A stretch of 44,280 nt of DNA. Source: an uncultured Chloroflexota bacterium. GTDB taxonomy: Bacteria > Chloroflexota > Limnocylindria > Limnocylindrales > Limnocylindraceae. The position numbers were made by a program, and so were the translations under genes. Location: positions 1-44,280 of the forward strand of contig CAIPEX010000009.1 in NCBI GenBank assembly GCA_903864185.1. Direction: 5' to 3'. The notes beneath the pieces are model-generated. The model did not search any database and was not told where the DNA came from. It saw nothing but the letters and a program-made list of their open reading frames with translations. This document shows positions 43,255 to 44,280 of this stretch, piece by piece. How positions within the stretch are numbered: the first letter of the stretch is position 1; each line of letters opens with the position of its first letter.

Positions 43255-43341
43255 GTCGAGGTGGCGGAATTGGCAGACGCGCTGGCTTCAGGAGCCAGTG
43301 TCCGCAAGGACGTATGGGTTCAAGTCCCTTCCTCGATACCA
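43255..43341 (+). tRNA. tRNA-Leu(CAG)
   Basis: GTCGAGGTGGCGGAATTGGCAGACGCGCTGGCTTCAGGAGCCAGT...GGTTCAAGTCCC..CCTCGATACCA; G1-U72 wobble. Confidence 0.95.
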
Positions 43342-43369
43342 GCATCCGCGCTGCGGGCGCGGCACCTGT

Positions 43370-43454
43370 GCCCAGGTGGCGGAATTGGTATACGCGTACG
43401 TTTGAGGGGCGTATGACGCAAGTCATCCGGGTTCAAGTCCCGGTCTGGGCACCA
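43370..43454 (+). tRNA. tRNA-Leu(GAG)
   Basis: GCCCAGGTGGCGGAATTGGTATACGCGTACGTTTGAGGGGCGTA...GGTTCAAGTCCCGGTCTGGGCACCA. Confidence 0.95.
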
Positions 43455-43492
43455 CATCTCACTCGCTGACGGCAGGAGCCGCAGCCGCGCTC

Positions 43493-43568
43493 GGGCGGTT
43501 AGCTCAGTTGGTAGAGCACCTCGTTTACACCGAGGGGGTCGGGGGTTCGAGCCCCTCACCGCCCACCA
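43493..43568 (+). tRNA. tRNA-Val(TAC)
   Basis: GGGCGGTTAGCTCAGTTGGTAGAGCACCTCGTTTACACCGAGG...GGTTCGAGCCCCTCACCGCCCACCA. Confidence 0.97.
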
Positions 43569-43585
43569 CACTCCCCCCATGCTCA

Positions 43586-43599
43586 GTTTCGCGTGAAAC
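43586..43599. promoter_or_regulatory. Candidate parS (ParB-binding) site
   Basis: GTTTCGCGTGAAAC; one base from the 14-nt core GTTTCACGTGAAAC of the canonical bacterial parS. Confidence 0.7.
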
Positions 43600-43697
43600 G
43601 CGTCTGTGCTTCTCACTGCCTGTCTGCGCGCCTGTCTGCGCACCTGCCGGGAGGGGCTGCCTTTGCGGGGCAGGGGAGACCCCACCCGCACCGTGTT

Positions 43698-43726
43698 TTG
43701 CGCCGTACGCCCTCGGGGGGTATCAT
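43698..43726 (+). promoter_or_regulatory. Candidate sigma70-type promoter for tRNA Phe-Gly-Gln-Cys
   Basis: TTGCGC (43698-43703), 17-nt spacer, TATCAT (43721-43726), about 40 nt upstream of tRNA-Phe. Confidence 0.5.
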
Positions 43727-43767
43727 CTCCGAGTTGGTGCGTACGGCTGCCTGGCAGCAGTCGTCGG

Positions 43768-43843
43768 GCCGAGATAGCTCAGTTGGTAGAGCACGCGCCT
43801 GAAGAGCGCGGTGTCGCCAGTTCGAATCTGGCTCTCGGCACCA
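43768..43843 (+). tRNA. tRNA-Phe(GAA)
   Basis: GCCGAGATAGCTCAGTTGGTAGAGCACGCGCCTGAAGAGCGCG...AGTTCGAATCTGGCTCTCGGCACCA. Confidence 0.97.
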
Positions 43844-43861
43844 TTAACGGTGGATTACGGT

Positions 43862-43937
43862 GCGGAAGTGGCTCAGTTGGTAGAGCATCACCTTGCCAAG
43901 GTGAGGGTCGCGGGTTCGAGTCCCGTCTTCCGCTCCA
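43862..43937 (+). tRNA. tRNA-Gly(GCC)
   Basis: GCGGAAGTGGCTCAGTTGGTAGAGCATCACCTTGCCAAGGTGA...GGTTCGAGTCCCGTCTTCCGCTCCA. Confidence 0.97.
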
Positions 43938-43954
43938 CTCCCTTCGGGGGTCCT

Positions 43955-44028
43955 TGCCCCTTCGTCTAGTGGTAGGACAGCGGACTTTGGATCCGTGAAC
44001 CGAGGTTCGAATCCTCGAGGGGCAGCCA
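43955..44028 (+). tRNA. tRNA-Gln(TTG)
   Basis: TGCCCCTTCGTCTAGTGGTAGGACAGCGGACTTTGGATCCGT...GGTTCGAATCCTCGAGGGGCAGCCA; U1-A72 and G73 as in tRNA-Gln. Confidence 0.95.
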
Positions 44029-44037
44029 AACTATTCG

Positions 44038-44114
44038 GGCGACGTACCCAAGTGGTCTAAGGGGGGGGTCTGCAAAACCCTTATTCGCCGGTTCGAATCC
44101 GGCCGTCGCCTCCA
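44038..44114 (+). tRNA. tRNA-Cys(GCA)
   Basis: GGCGACG...GGGGTCTGCAAAACCCT...GGTTCGAATCCGGCCGTCGCCTCCA; folds with 3-bp D stem and 5-bp anticodon stem across a G8 run. Confidence 0.93.
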
Positions 44115-44139
44115 ATCCCTCCGATCATTCGGTGCTCCT

Positions 44140-44148
44140 TGCTATACT
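44140..44148 (+). promoter_or_regulatory. Candidate extended -10 promoter of rpsF
   Basis: TGCTATACT, about 80 nt before the rpsF start codon; no good -35. Confidence 0.5.
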
Positions 44149-44160
44149 CGCTGCAGCCTT

Positions 44161-44205
44161 TCGGCTCCGGCCCGCCACGCAAGTTGCGTGGGGCGCACCG
44201 GGGCG
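44161..44205 (+). promoter_or_regulatory. rpsF mRNA leader structure, candidate S6:S18-binding autoregulatory element
   Basis: Outer stem TCCGG(44166-44170)/CCGGG(44198-44202), CCCG-containing bulge (44171-44174), hairpin CCACGC-AAGTT-GCGTGG (44175-44191). Confidence 0.6.
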
Positions 44206-44229
44206 AATCCAGAGGAAGGAGTTGCGCTT

Positions 44230-44280
44230 ATGCGCCGCTACGAGCTCATGCTCATCCTTCGGCCAGATGTGGCCGACGAT
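44230..44280 (+). CDS. rpsF: 30S ribosomal protein S6, N-terminus (truncated by window)
   Basis: ATG after SD GGAAGGAG; MRRYELMLILRPDVADD matches S6 N-terminus. Confidence 0.93.
   Translation, partial: MRRYELMLILRPDVADD

Noticed and set aside
43320-44029. ORFs with GTRTRDPHLGKVMLYQLSHF, AAPRGFEPRFTDPKSAVLPLDEG, VEHLVYTEGVGGSSPSPPTT and similar
   Set aside because: All are read-throughs of the tRNA array, not proteins.
44061-44068. G8 run in tRNA-Cys as a possible assembly error
   Set aside because: The G's are fully accounted for by the D stem, position 26 and anticodon stem of a normal tRNA-Cys fold.

Overview
This is a dense, GC-rich, almost entirely plus-strand bacterial chromosomal segment. 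It is core genome, possibly Chloroflexota-like (low-confidence inference). I see no mobile element, phage or CRISPR array. Gene order: pcrA 3' end, ligA, gatC, gatA, class-I aminotransferase, gatB, small membrane protein, (minus) CoA-binding protein, dnaE, UbiA/MenA-type prenyltransferase, (minus) small coiled-coil ORF and two tRNA-Leu, ECF sigma factor with a membrane partner, polA, mutM, ABC-F, coaE-like kinase, uvrB, uvrA, small ORF, uvrC, secD, secF, recJ, PD40/WD40-like membrane protein, pyrF, tatA, tatC, rapZ, yvcK-like, whiA, tpiA, gpmI, secG, family-5 solute-binding protein. The window ends with seven tRNAs (Leu-Leu-Val-Phe-Gly-Gln-Cys) and the start of rpsF behind a structured leader. 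The most interesting signals are not new gene families: (1) a near-consensus ParB parS palindrome between tRNA-Val and tRNA-Phe; (2) a recurrent TANNNT hexamer exactly 6-7 nt upstream of start codons, suggesting widespread leaderless transcription; (3) an aminotransferase translationally coupled inside gatCAB; (4) a tiny ORF overlapped by both uvrA and uvrC in a repair-rich region; (5) an rpsF leader resembling the S6:S18 autoregulatory motif. I found no convincing wholly new system.
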